Shown here in pieces: positions 21,541-33,853 of a stretch of DNA of 64,000 nucleotides (position 1 is its first letter; each line of letters starts with the position of its first letter). The stretch comes from Cristatella mucedo (Eukaryota; Bryozoa; Phylactolaemata; Cristatellidae). Below the pieces are notes generated by a model. That model had not been told where the DNA came from. It ran no database searches and worked only from the letters and a program-made list of their open reading frames with translations. Where the stretch lies: positions 604,001-668,000 of the forward strand of contig WPIO01000037.1 in the NCBI GenBank assembly GCA_009760855.2, written 5' to 3'. Both the position numbers and the translations under genes were made by a program.

Positions 21541-24500
21541 AATGAATTATGCTAATCACAGGGTTGCCGATCTCTGGCAGTTTCGGTCTCTCGCTGAAAT
21601 AAATTACAAGCAGCGACGAGAACTGGCTGAGATGACTATCGAATGGGTAACTCGACGCTACCGATGCAGTCAACAATAATTAGGTTATAGATGGGGTGAA
21701 CATGCTGAGAGCCAGAGAAAGAGAGACGAGGGGATGAGGTCCGTCCAGCCGGGACAGTGGGAGAGAAGCGGGCGATTGGGTAGGGTGCCACGGAATCTCA
21801 GGCGATCAGCCAGGCAACTCCGAAGCTGGAGGTGGGGGAAGGGGGAGGAGACACCGAGGCGGGTACTTTTATTGCGGCTGCTATCACGTGGCTGACATAT
21901 CGACTGGGAGGTGTGGCCTTCTGCACGCTCGAGTAAATGCTGTCGAAAAGCCTGCGTCAGCTTCGACTGCGTACAAACTGTGTACAAACTTGTGTTGAGC
22001 AGCCGACGGCCGACTGCTAAGTGCTAAGGGCTTCTGCTTGCTCAGGTGCTCAGGTGCACGGCTCAAAACCCACTCAAAGCTTGCGAGATTGACCTAATGC
22101 GTTGCATGGACCGAAGAATTTGTCCCGCAAGATGAAGAAAGCGTGAGGAGGGGAAACGCAACTGACTCAGGACTGATGGCAGAGAGTAGGCAGCAGCAGA
22201 ACCGGCGGCGCTTCACAGCGACTCGAGATGCCTCGCTAGAAAGTCAGGCAGTGGCACACAGCTTTCGCTCAAAAGACAGTGATTGCGTGCCACGCTTCGG
22301 CGCACAAGTCAGTCAGTCCTCGGTTTAGAGGGCGCACGTACTCTTATATAAGCTTAGGAGGTGAATCTTAGGAGACTCGTCTGGACGCTACCGGACGACG
22401 CACTTGGCGCGTAGCTTCAGACCCTCTAAACTGGGATTCGGATTTTTATTTTCATGCTGGCTTAAATTCGCGAATAGGACGGGGAACCTGCAAGCACTCT
22501 ATAATTGAGGTATGTGGTTTCTGCTTATGTTCACTCAATTTCTGGAGTTTGTTACGTATCAGCTTTATAGGGCAGTTTCAAGTTGTTTCTCGAAACTGTG
22601 CAAGTCATATTCTTTCTAGGCGGGTCTAGAATTAGTCTTCGTGACGCACTTTCTGGAAGCAGCTTCCCTCTCCACTCGCGGAGGCAAAGAAATTTTCTTG
22701 TACATCTTTTTAGATGAAGCTGAATTTTTACTTCAATACATGCCAAATTTTAATTATTTTCATACAACACTATTGCACCCTGATTTAAATTAATATGTTT
22801 CTACCCCCTGCCGGTGCTGGAAAGAGATTTATCATTAATTGGTAAGTTAACAGGGAAAGTTGTAGCACGTGCAAGCACAACAAGATCAACTCAGACGTAC
22901 AGAATGCTCTAACGTGCAATTGGGTTTTAGCGTCATTTAAAAATTTTCAAACTTTTCCGAAGAGGCCCCAAACCGGAGGCCTCTAGCAAAAGCCTGCCTG
23001 GCGATGAACCAATCGCAGCTCGGGGTCTGCCTTGAAAGGGACAACAATGCTTTAGGTTAGATTAAAATTCATACCGGTATGCATCTTTTGAGCACTCCCT
23101 TGCCGAGTCTGGGTAGAGAGGTAGCACGCTGAGAGTGTTAAAATATTTATTTTCTAAAAATCACTTTTGCCCAAGAAATATGCGTTTTCTATTTTTACGT
23201 ATTGTAGCTATTGGCCTAAGGAATTAAATATTGCACAGCTGTGGCGGTTATCTTCACGATCCCGGCTACCAAGAGCGGCTCAATGAAATCTGCAAAAGTA
23301 AGGCGTTCATAGCTGCAAATTCCAGCTAACAATAGAGTTTTTCCATACATATTTACTGTAAGTGCTTTTTTCGGGAACATCCTGTCAACAATATTAGTTT
23401 TTACTGAGTCATCAGATATAGCATAAATAAGAAAACTGCTTCTTCTGGAAGCTTCCGACGTAAAAACACTCAGTTATTTAAGCAAATTTGGCACGTATTT
23501 AAGAATATGTAGCTGCTCACCGCTTGCTAAAGCATTATGAACTGAGTTATCAAGGTCATCTGGTCGTCAGTTATCAAGATCATCTGGTGCTACATTTTCC
23601 GGAATTTCCGAGGGCATCTACTAATTGACGATTAATTAATTAAGTTGTTACTATTTAATGAATCAATTGTTGACTGTTGGTTGGCGATTGGCTCATACCT
23701 ACAACGACAGTAAGTGGGTGCAACGGGTCTGAATGACCAGGAACCTTTCTATGGGTGGTCCATATATTCTTGATAGACATGGACAAATTGTAATGCATAA
23801 ATCTGTATAGGCATGGCTCCCATCAAACCCAACTTTTGAGGTCGGCGGCGCAGGCGGCTGTATTTTCTCTTCGCGCGAGCTCCTTTTCTTCGTCGCGTGG
23901 CACTCTTTCCGCTCGCTCACGCCCGTACCGATCGCCGATTTCAAGTCTCGTTTTCGCTAGGAGTGGCCGTGCGCTACCACTTCGTCAGCTTAGATTAGTT
24001 GCTCCCTAGGTGAAGTGCGACGAGTTAAAATTGCTGTGCGTTTTCCCTCTTAATATGGTGCCCGTCGACGAGAGCGTTGCAGTGCTCTTTGCCACGAATC
24101 GACTTGCAATAGTTGGAAGAAATTGTTGTTGCAGCAAAGCCTCGGCCCGCTTCATGAGGACTCGCTGTGTGTATAAAAAACGTCACTGGGGGGGGGCGGT
24201 CGCTCGGCTGCCGAGCACGCTTTGGCGGCGGCGCGCTTGGAGTACGGAGAGACGTCGCTGGCAGAGACGCCGCGGCGTCTCTGCCAGCTCGCGTAGGCTC
24301 ACGTAGGCTCTTCTCCTCGCGCTGGATGGTGACCCTGGACGGTGACGCCGAGCGACTGGAATGACGCAAACGCTGATCGAATGCGAATCCTATTGAATCT
24401 AATTGTGGCCGCAATGGCAGGCTGAGGTTGGTTGTCTGGTGAGAGACGGCGGGAAGCAAGAATGCAAGGGAACGCGGTCGAATCGCTGAGGTAAGCTCTG

Positions 24501-24739
24501 CTTTTCCGAGCAGGCCGGCGGATATGAATAAAAAAGTTGATGTACGAGAAAAATGTCCGTGCTTTGCCTGCGCTGCTCAATCCCCCTTCTGACTTTTCAT
24601 GTAATTTATGGATCGCTACAAAACCACACCAGGTGACATGCTCGACGAGTTTTCGCCTCTGACTAAGCGCACTGTGATCCCTCGCCCAGACTGCCCGTGA
24701 TTTAACGCAGACATTAAACTAGCTAGGTCTGCTAAGCCA
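21541..24739. other. intergenic DNA, nothing recognised
   Basis: 3.2 kb of moderately AT-rich DNA without recognisable exons or repeats apart from the palindrome at 24257. Short frames are unremarkable. Confidence 0.45.
24257..24288. repeat. perfect 32 bp palindrome
   Basis: GCTGGCAGAGACGCCG followed without spacer by its reverse complement. A direct repeat CGTAGGCTCACGTAGGCTC follows. Confidence 0.93.
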
Positions 24740-26885
24740 AAGCTTTAAAAAGCAAAAAAAAAAGATTATGACTGACTGTCCATCAACACGCATACTCTAC
24801 TGTAGATCGTACCCAATCTATCCTAGCAGAGGCCAAGTCTAGCTGCTATAAGAACATTGCTGAATCACGGATGCACAATCCAAGAATGCTGACGTCAACG
24901 ATCAGCCAGCGCCACTCGCATGTCTTAGCTCCTTACCTAGCGATCCTTGTGATCACCTAGCGGATCGCTTCTCTAGCTTCTCTGTCAGCAAGATGGACGA
25001 GATCAAGGGAGTTCATCTCTAAGATTGCAGCATCCCGCTGCAATCTTGTCCATCAATTGCATGCAGCACCTCAGTGTCTACATTCAAGCAGGTCACTAGT
25101 GACGTCCTGAAGTTCATATCCCAACCAGAGAAGCCAACTAGTAATCTAGAACCTGGTTCCACTGTCCTTCTACGATGCATTGATCTGCTGCTGCCATGCA
25201 TGACTAACATCATAAATATGTCATTAGCCTTTGTTTATGTCCCAGCACCTTTCAAAAAGGCTGCAGTCAGGCCACTACTCAAGAAAGCAACACTAGACCA
25301 ATAGAGCTTGAGAACCCTCCGCCAAGTATCCCTTCTATCGTTCCTGTTAAAGACACTGAAACGAGTCGTTTCTGACCAAAGGAACTCATATATTGACACT
25401 TCACACCTTGCTAGTAAGTTCGAATCTGGTTTTAGAGCTAATCACTCCACAGAGTCGGGATTGCTTCGGGTGTATAACGACCTACTTAGGAATGCAGACG
25501 TAGGTAGTGTCTTTCTGCTTGTTTTGCTCTATATTTCGGCAACCTTTGTTACCAACGATCACCAAGTCCTTCTTGAGCGCCTCTCATCTTGCCTGAGCAT
25601 GGGTTCAGATTCTATTTCAGAGTGGGGGACTCCAGAGTATTGATGTGAATGGACCCAAATCATCAGAGGAGCATCTGAAATATGGAGTACCTCAAGGATC
25701 TGTGCTTAGTCTCGTTCTTTTCATGGTTTATACTCTCCCTCTTGCCAATGTGATTGCCATGCACAATCTAGGCTTTCAATTCTATGCAGATGACACTCAG
25801 TTTTCCTTTGCCTTAATCCCTCCCGGTCCCTCCAGCTCGTCAAATTCTCTCAACTCCTTGGTGCACGTATCAATGAAATCAGCTCATGGATGGCAGCAAA
25901 AAATTTTTTAATTGAATGATGATTAAACAAAATTACCACTTACGGGAAAACCAAATATGATTCAGTAAGTGGAAAGGCTAACGGTGACAATCGGCTCTGA
26001 TGGCACATGCCAGGAATGCCGCATTTAAATTATTCCACGCATTTTGTGACACTCGTTCTAGACATCTGCAACTCACTGCTTGCTGGTCTACCGGCCTGTG
26101 CAATCAGGTGCTTTCAGCTGGTGCAAAACTCTGCAACTAGGCTTGTCTGTCGTGAGCGTCGCAGTTGTCACATCACACCACTTCTCACCGACCAGCACTG
26201 AATCCCAGTCAAGCAACACATCGGCAATAAGATTCTGCCACTCACTTTTAGGTCCCCTCATTCTTTGGATCCAGCCTACCTATCAGATCTACTCCCGCAC
26301 CAGGCCAAGCGTCGTACCACCCGCTTTTCGGACTCTAATCGCTTACCTATACCTCGTGTGAGACTAAAGTTTTTTTGGAGACAATGTATTTATTTTATAT
26401 GCTACCAAAGCCTGGAACTCAGTTCCAACTTGCGTCACGACATCCCCTGACTTGACCACATTTAAAATAAACTGAAAATGCATCTATTCATTAGAGCATA
26501 TAGTGGGTTAATGTGATTCTAACTTTATGTGCTTATGCGTTCTGACACTGTTGCATGCTGCCACTAACCATATTTATAAAAATATATAATTCATTTGTAT
26601 AACGCCCCAAGAAAACTTAACCTTTATTCAGGCACTTGAAATATTTCTCGGGGCTTGAGCCCACGACCTCAGTCAGACCTTGGTCGTGGTGAGCACCTTA
26701 AACGCTGGGCCAAACCAGCTCGCTGCATGTTGACCCTTTGCATGTCACCCCTGACCGTGTTAAGCATGTTGTCATTGAGCAAGCTACCATCAACCATTCG
26801 ATCGTGCTTCCTTTGCAGCGAATGTGAAGTACCTAGAAAGAGATCCCGTTCTCTGAAGGCACAGTATCAAACTTATTAGTATTAT
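24740..26885 (+). mobile_element. CR1-like LINE, decayed, with nested SINE
   Basis: Non-LTR reverse transcriptase remnant. Frames at 25308-25911 show the order PLLKKATLDQ, LASKFESGFRANHSTESGLL, a degraded active-site region (HQVLLERLSS), YGVPQGSVLS and FQFYADDTQF, the last being the YADD catalytic box. Downstream are the C-terminal blocks (VCRERRSCHITPLL) and the 3' UTR ending in AGAGATCCCGTTCTCTGAAG. Frameshifts and stops are scattered, so it is dead. A family A SINE is inserted in the 3' UTR at 26583. Confidence 0.9.
26583..26733 (-). mobile_element. SINE family A nested in LINE 3' UTR
   Basis: Interrupts the LINE 3' UTR between CCACTAACCATATTT and TGCATGTTGACCC, which are adjacent in the other LINE copies at 42.7 and 52.2 kb. 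Confidence 0.88.
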
Positions 26886-27775
26886 TATTTCCTGAAATCT
26901 AGTTATCCTCGTACGAAATCACTTTTCACTAGATGAGCGAGTCAGCTTATCGGTCAAGTCGGCTTACTATCAGCTGGGCAATGGCAATCGTTTTCTGCTT
27001 TCATGGGAATTAAATTCTATAACAGTAACTACGAGTGACGAGATTTTTTTTAAACTCCCGGCTTCACAAAAAATAAATTATAATAACCACTGATTTTTCG
27101 ACAGGAACTCTACCAACGGCGAACTCTCAACCGACTGACTTCGTGGCTTCCGTTTACCGTGCAGCGGCACAAGTATATATTGGCTCCAAATCAAGCAATA
27201 ACTAATAGCGGTGACCTTTCCTGTCAACGCCCTCACAGCTCAGCTCTTATAGGATAGCGACCTCTTTGAAGAGGGCGTGTAGGCAAGCGTATATTTTATA
27301 ATTTAGGTACTAAATACTTGCCGCTTACACTTATCACCAATTTCAATTAGGCTCTTACTCAACGAGGATTGAACCGTGCTATAATTTGACCATTGCTAAA
27401 GCGAAGAAAGACGTGGAATCACTTCTACCTTAAAAAAAATAACTTAAAGGCGAACTCCGTCGAAAAAGAAACAATTCGAGCTGCCATAGATAAGGGCACT
27501 GCATGCAAAAAGCCCTACGAATGACTGCCATACACTGCGATACAGCTGCAATTTTAATAAATAAAAGTTACGAAACCGCGGCTTCGATTTCAAATGATAA
27601 TGAATAATTCTATCGGTTCACCCGCCAAATGTCATGTTACTGCACTTTCGCTTCCTTGCTCTGTACGGTCTCAAAAGTCTCGTGCCAGCCAGACTTTTTA
27701 CACATTCGAATGGCGATACAGCCACCATTTCTACAAAATACTTCGCGCAACTGATATTTTCATTCTAAATTATAT

Positions 27776-28046
27776 GTAATGTATCTCCGTCTGTAACTCC
27801 ACAAAGTCATAGAGACCATGTGGGTGTTACGCAGGAGAGTTTCGTATAGCGCACTCACAGCCTAAGCGGCTTTCGGTACCCATTCGGTAGCCAACAGACT
27901 TCGTCTCACGCAAGAAGAGAAAGTGGAAAGCATAGCAGAGTCAGGAGAGCAGTTGAGGTAGTGAGTAGCATGGAAGTAGCAGCTCAGGACCGCTGAAAAA
28001 GAGGAGCCATAGTCGACATTAGTAGAGTAGTTGTCGTTGCATAAGA
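27776..28046 (-). mobile_element. ATTAC-tailed repeat (family C), copy 1
   Basis: About 270 bp, beginning GTAATGTATCTCCGTCTGTA and ending GTTGTCGTTGCATAAG on the plus strand. It is near-identical to the copies at 38.7 kb and, in part, 53.55 kb. The (ATTAC)n tail on the minus strand suggests a retroposed SINE. Confidence 0.82.
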
Positions 28047-29053
28047 AATAGAAAGCAGAACGCCAAGTTTACCCACCTAATTTCATGCGATTACGCTTGT
28101 GCTTTCTCATGCTACGGCTCCAAATGGCCCGGCCCAGTGAGCACCACCAAATATCCCAACGGCGCTTACAACTGCCATTTCTATTATACAATTTTCGAAG
28201 TTTTGGTTTTGATTCCTTCCTACAGAAATAACGTTCCGGATTAACCAGCCAAATTTCGTGCCGTCTGTTCATGCTTGCTGTTCTCATGCTAAGGCTTCAG
28301 TTGGGCCGAGCCATACACCCTCCCTAAATATTCATTTTTCCACATAGTTTCTATTGTAATGATAGGCATCATGCCACTGCGATTTCTATTCCATATTGTT
28401 GAAAACAGTGATCCGGGTTCAACCACTAAACTTCATACGATTGTGGTTGGGCATTCTTGCCCAATGGCCTCCAGTTGCCCGGCTCAAGAAGCAGCTCCAC
28501 ATTTTCCATACAGCTGCATATTTAAGCAATATTAATTTCGCAAATGCCGTTTTGACTACAATTTATGGACAACAGTATTTTGGGTTGACGCACAGAACTT
28601 TGTGCAATTATGCGTACGCGTTCTTAATCAATTGACTTCTTTTGGCTGGCTCGCCAAGCAATTTCGAACGAACTGCAATACAGCTGTCATTTCCAGAATA
28701 GACGTAGTGCTAATGCAATTTTGTATTCCACATCACAGAAAACAGTGTTAAGGGTTGACCAGCCAAACTTTATGGCTTGGAGTACGACCTTAATAGCACT
28801 ACAAAAATGATCGGGGTCAGCCAGCCCCTTATATAATTGAACTTCAATACTGTCGCCATTTCCACTATAAGCGTCGCGAAAACTGCAGTTTTAATTCCAC
28901 AATATATAAACTACGGTTTTAATGAAACAAATTGCATAGCATAGTTCATGGACCTTCTAACGCTCTGACCTCCAATGGTCTGGGACAGCAAGCCTCCCGA
29001 CTTAAGTACTGCAGTGTAGCTGCTGTCTCCACTATAGGCGCATGTCACCACTA

Positions 29054-29095
29054 TAGCCGATAGCTCTCCCGATAACTCGCGAGAGCTATCGGCTA
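29054..29095. repeat. 15 bp perfect inverted repeat, 12-base loop
   Basis: TAGCCGATAGCTCTC, loop CCGATAACTCGC, GAGAGCTATCGGCTA. It sits at the end of the degenerate array. Confidence 0.93.
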
Positions 29096-29404
29096 AAATT
29101 TGGTGGCTAAGCCCGGCACACTTTTTTCTATCATTTGAATTCAAAAGCTCAGCTTCGCGAAGCTTTTTGTTGATATTTCAGCTTTATTGCACTTCGAATG
29201 TTTTGGTGCTGCTATCTGGGCAGGACTATTGGATACCATAGCATGAGCACGCGAAACCACACTCGCGTGAAATTTATTAAGTAAACTTGGCACGCTATTC
29301 TCTATAATGTGGAATCAGATTTGCGTTGCACGAAGAATTTATTGGAAATCGCAGCTGTAAGTGCCGTTGGAAGGCTTGCTGGCCCGGGTACTTTGAGGCC
29401 ATTG

Positions 29405-29545
29405 CTGCACTTTTTGCGGACGATGCCGTCTCTCTTGTGGACGATGCCGTCTCTCTAGCTACGGATTCCGACTCTTTTGCAGACGATGACGTCTCTCTTG
29501 CGGACGATGTCGTCTCTCTTGCGGATGGTGATTTATCTAAGCGAC
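29405..29545. repeat. minisatellite, 30 bp unit
   Basis: About five imperfect units of GCGGACGATGCCGTCTCTCT. The period is a multiple of three, so both strands stay open (an ADDAVSLVDD-type frame on plus, SARETASS-type on minus), but no coding context was found. Confidence 0.75.
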
Positions 29546-29674
29546 ACCCTGCGTATCTGTGCAGCACGCTCCAGTGACTCCACCACATCTTGCCGATACA
29601 AGTTTTGCTTTCCTCCTTCGGCTGGCTTTTTCGTGAGTTGCACGTTGGCCTGGGCGATAAACTGTCTTAATGTA

Positions 29675-29833
29675 ATATAATTCATTTGCATACTGTCCTA
29701 TGAGAACTTAATCTCTATTTCAGGCGCTTCACATATGCCGCGAGCTTGAGCCCACGACCTCGGCTATCAAATACATTCACCTTGATCTTGGTCGAGGCAA
29801 GCGCCGTAATGATTTGGCCAAACCAGCGTCGTG
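29675..29833 (-). mobile_element. SINE family A copy (subtype with insert)
   Basis: ACTGTCCTATGAGAACTTAA start, B box region GAGCCCACGACCTCG (plus-strand reading), the TATCAAATACATTCACCTTG insert and the head end. Confidence 0.8.
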
Positions 29834-31436
29834 TGACTGAGGTGACTTGGGTATCGTGTCAGACGACAATTCGGCGATATTTAGTGTAATGATACGGTAT
29901 CGTATTTGATGCTTTGCAATAGCTTAGGGGGAAAGCCTGGCTTTTCGCACAAGTTCTACGTTTTGGCGATCTCTCTATATGCTTTCATCACCTTGATGAG
30001 TACTTGTTTTCTTGGCCTGCGATATATTTACGTGACTACCTCCACGACTAGTCCAACGAGATAATACGCTGTGCATTAAATGCCACGATCTTCGCGCTTC
30101 TGCGCATCAACCGACTACGTAGGGTTGCGACCACGATGCCGTCGCTTACTCGGAGTGTCGTAGCAGCGAATGGATTGGGAACGGATCTACTCCGATTCGT
30201 TGTGGCTTCATTTTGTATGTCCGCCTGGGCGAACGCATTCGCGCTCACCTAAGCGATCTTCTGCGTTGTATCCCCGCCAGCGTATCTCACAGATCGGCGA
30301 AATACCCGGACGTAGGACGTAAGCCAAGGCTAGATTGATGAGGCCGTGCCATCGGTGAATCCGATGTGTGGCGATCGCTAGCTGGCGCAGCTGTGCACAG
30401 ACATTTGCAGCTCAGCAGTGTCCTCTGCACTAATCTCGCAGGCTAATCGCGTTTGCCTATCTCCAGCCGAGTAAAGTGCTGACAACCTCTTGGGCCTCCG
30501 AAAAACCGAGGATTCAGAAGACGTATGAAGCCCGGCATTTTTGTCTAATGGCTGTCAGTTATGAAGAGCAAGGCGATACGGCTAATGCGACAGATGCAAA
30601 GGAAACGCGCCTAAGGCGACAGCTGCTGAGGAGAATTCTAGGAGGTAGTTTACGGTAAAGCCTAGAGCGACGAAGCAAAGCCAAACGCTCATACCTACAA
30701 AAGATGCCTGTATAGACTTGTCATCCTTGCTCAGAATGACTTAAGCTTGAGGATGAGCGGTAACGAGTGTGCATGCCAAAGTAGTTAGTTCATTGGGCAG
30801 CGCTTGAGATTATAGCGGCTGCGAAATTCTAGCGGCGGTTGGAGCCGGATCCGTTGCACTCTTCGGCTTACACTCAGGAAAAGTCTAATTAAAGAGCTGC
30901 TCAGTCAGCGATATTGCATTTTAGACTTCGACGTGAGTTGTACGCCATCTATCGCCAGAGTCGCTAGTGTGCATGTTCTGCACGTACGCCTGCCTTTCTA
31001 TATCTAGAGAGCCAAGCGGCACACATTGTTGACGAGGATTTTCTATACTACCTGGTGGTCGCCATCGATTCTCGCCTCGCTCGGCTCGTCAGTATACGTG
31101 CGCGTATCCATGGAGACACGCTCGCGTATCCATGGAGACACGCTACGACTCGCCGGCCGAACTACGAGCTCCGGCATTGGCTGCGCTAAGCTGCCAATGC
31201 CGGTCGGTCGGTCGCGCCTCTGCGACCGGCCGGTGCTACGGGATGCGTGCGCTGAGTTTGCGGTTCGAGGCCTTTATCTTCAGGAGCGGCCGCAACCTAT
31301 ATTTAACAGCACCGGGGTTCCAAAAAAGCCAAGAAATATTTACACTGGAAAGTTGTCACTAGTTTGCTCAAAGCTGGTGCAGCATTGGGCTCGCGTACTC
31401 TAATAGCAAAAAACATTCAGAAATTTTTTTATAACA
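29834..31436. other. intergenic DNA, nothing recognised
   Basis: No exon or known element. A 24 bp tandem duplication (ATCCATGGAGACACGCTCGC) at about 31107-31145 and a 10 bp stem at 31171/31202 are the only structure noticed. Confidence 0.45.
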
Positions 31437-31735
31437 TCGTAATAATCATCATCATCATCGTCATCATCATCATCATCATCATCGTCATCGTCATCATCAT
31501 CATCATAGTACATTTGATTCAGCGCCCTCGGAGAACTCAATCTCTTTCTATGTACTTTACATTTGCTGCAAAGGAAACATGGTTAAGGGTGACATGCACA
31601 GGGTCAGCATGCGAGTATGGTTTGTGGCAGAATGCACAGTGTCAGCACGCGTGAGCAAATAAAGGACAAATTCACAGGGACCCACTAAACACTGTGATAA
31701 ATAGACGCGTTTTTAGTTTCCTGTCGTAAGAAGTT
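31437..31735 (-). mobile_element. CR1-like LINE 3' end
   Basis: Starts with the (ATC)n tail, then CAGCGCCCTCGGAGAACTCA, a GGGTGACATGCACAGGGTCA block and GGGACCCACTAAA. This is the reverse complement of the 3' UTR of the LINE at 24.7 kb. Confidence 0.88.
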
Positions 31736-31736
31736 A

Positions 31737-31872
31737 GCAGGTTCAACGGCTTTTTATATTGAGGCAGAAGAGCTTTGATGCTATCACCACTGATTGCACT
31801 AGGCAATACAGAGTCGCCCACTGCAGGGGTTGAACCCACGACCTGGGTTGTTAAGAGCGAGCACATAGCATG
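31737..31872 (-). mobile_element. SINE family B copy, diverged
   Basis: GAGGCAGAAGAGCTTTGATG then GGGTTGAACCCACGACC (B box region). The palindrome half and the A box end are degraded. Confidence 0.65.
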
Positions 31873-32419
31873 CATGGCAAGAGCCAGTCAAAAAAAATTC
31901 TCTGTAGTTTGCACTCGTAAAGCGGCAGAGCGAGAGATAGCTATTTTTAGCTTTTAAACTTCCAAGGTAGCACAAGGATACAACAACGGTTGCTGCACGT
32001 TAGTTTGGTATTGTAAGGAGCAAAGTTGTCAACGAGCCGACCTCATCATTTGTTCGAGTATGCTCGAGTAGCTTCGATTTCGCCAACATCATCGTTCAAC
32101 TCATCTGCTGCCCGAGACCCTGCGCTGCTCCGAGGTCGAGGCTCCGAGGTCAAGGCCTTGGACTCGTTCTCCGGAAGCTCGGGAAGCCGTCGGCCATGCC
32201 AGGAAATATAGGCAGTAATGGAATTGACACCTCGGCGGGCGACCCTGCAGCACTTTTTGCGGCCGGAACTGCGCGCCCTGCGTCAAGGCGGCCCGCTCTG
32301 TAGCGGACACCAGGGCCTGCAGACCGGAGGACGTGCCCGAGAATAAGGCGAGGTCGTAGGGTCAGGGCGCAGACGGAAGAGCGGTGTCACCCAGCATGAA
32401 TCTAGGCTCCATAATATAT

Positions 32420-32423
<4 letters not shown>

Positions 32424-32509
<86 letters not shown>
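32424..32509. repeat. (CA)n(TA)n compound microsatellite
   Basis: CA run to about 32486, then TA run. Confidence 0.97.
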
Positions 32510-32512
32510 TCG

Positions 32513-32690
32513 ACGCACTGGTTTGGCACAGTAATTAAGGTGTTCGCTCCGACCAAGGTCGTGGGCTCGAGCCCCGAGGCACACATGAAGCACCTGAAGA
32601 GATATTCTATAGAGGTTTAGAGATATTCTATAGAGAATAGAGGGAGGCTCTCTTAGAGCGCTATACAAATGAAGTATTAATATTATTATT
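32513..32690 (+). mobile_element. SINE family A copy
   Basis: GGTTTGGCACAGTAATTAAG head, TCGTGGGCTCGAGCCCCGAG B box region, and a tail with a short internal duplication (AGAGATATTCTATAGAG twice) before the CTCTCTTAGAGCGCTATACA end. Confidence 0.85.
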
Positions 32691-32815
32691 TAATGCCGGC
32701 TCGGAAGCGGTGTGGTCCCTGTTCTTGAACCGGGAGGCCCGAGTAGCACCACGACCCCGACATGGCAAGGAACCGCTGGCTAATGTATATAAGCAAGTTG
32801 GAAAATTCAATAAAC

Positions 32816-32875
<60 letters not shown>

Positions 32876-32900
32876 TTATTTATTTATTTATTTACTGTAT
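32816..32900. repeat. (CT)n(TA)n(TTTA)n microsatellite
   Basis: Three successive simple runs: CT, TA, then TATT/TTTA. Confidence 0.95.
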
Positions 32901-33316
32901 CGTCTTGATTGCTGGTCAGTTGTAGCCTAGGTGATGACGATGCATATATGTAGCAGCAGCAGCAGCAGGAGGATGGGTATGAGTAACAGTAGCTCTCCAC
33001 GGCTGTGAAGGATTTCCCATCAACTTGGCAATTTGATTTTACTTTTTAGTACGGGCTTCCAGGATTTTTGCAATGTGCTCAGTTACCGTTCTCATACCCA
33101 CTAAATATTAAGTAAAATGCTGCCAAATCAGGTGTATTCCTCGCAACGCCATGGCAGGTACTCAATCGATTAATACTCGCAAGTGCTCGCGACCCTCACT
33201 AGCTCGGCTAGTAGTACAAAGCATTCAATATGTACTGACCTGATTCTCTCAATATGCCAGACGGTAAGAGATCACATAGATCGACGTCCCGTAAGCAGCA
33301 CTAATAGCCACACCGA

Positions 33317-33455
33317 GTAGTAGGTGGTTTTTTCCTATCGCACCCTCACCCTCAAAAAGAAGCATTTCTACATTCGATCTCACACTCGTTCGATCTCTTT
33401 CCAAAATGCTTCTTTTTAAGTGTGCGTTTACGATAAGGAACCCCCCCTCACTACT
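33317..33455. mobile_element. possible MITE with imperfect terminal inverted repeats
   Basis: The ends GTAGTAGGTGGTTTTTTCCT and, inverted, GTAGTGAGGGGGGGTTCCTT match imperfectly. Inside, AAAAAGAAGCATTT pairs with AAATGCTTCTTTTT across a 35-base loop. It directly abuts the AT-rich Polinton block. Confidence 0.6.
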
Positions 33456-33772
33456 GTAGGTTTGTAGATTGTAGAAGTACTATATAATAGTGAACAATTT
33501 CTGAAAACTCTGATTACACAACGAGTAACAAATTACTATATAATATTGAAAAATGTGCAAAAATCAATCTTATTATATATTATAGTTATAAAAATTTAAT
33601 TAAATAGAATTTATTTCCTTAATATAGATGTCTGGAAAAAATGAATTTTCCCGACGTGAGGTTGAAAAACATCACAGTTATGTTAAAAGAATTGTTTTGC
33701 TTTTGAAACAAATACTTGAATAAAGCCTAAATATCCTAGAACAGTTGTAGATTTAAATAAACTAGTTATAAA

Positions 33773-33853
33773 ATGGATGACAAAATAACTAAAAAAGAAT
33801 TCAATGAAATAGTTGTAAAACAATTAGATACTCTAGATGATTTTAAATCTTAA
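33773..33853 (+). CDS. short acidic ORF of the Polinton, unknown
   Basis: A 26-codon frame starting MDDKITKKEFNEIVVKQLD. It is convergent with, and overlaps, the end of the integrase. Possibly a real small viral gene or a remnant. Confidence 0.3.
   Translation: MDDKITKKEFNEIVVKQLDTLDDFKS

Larger units (their letters stand above)
27480..29125. repeat. degenerate tandem array, unit about 160-190 bp
   Basis: Recurring blocks: ACCAGCCAAACTT or a close variant, GCGATTATGC-like, TGGCCCGGC-like, ACTGCAATACAGCTGCCATT-like, and TTGATTCCACAT-like. They recur near 27.5, 27.65, 28.1, 28.25, 28.43, 28.6, 28.76 and 28.95 kb. Units are strongly diverged. The array is interrupted by the ATTAC-tailed repeat at 27776. 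Confidence 0.6.
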
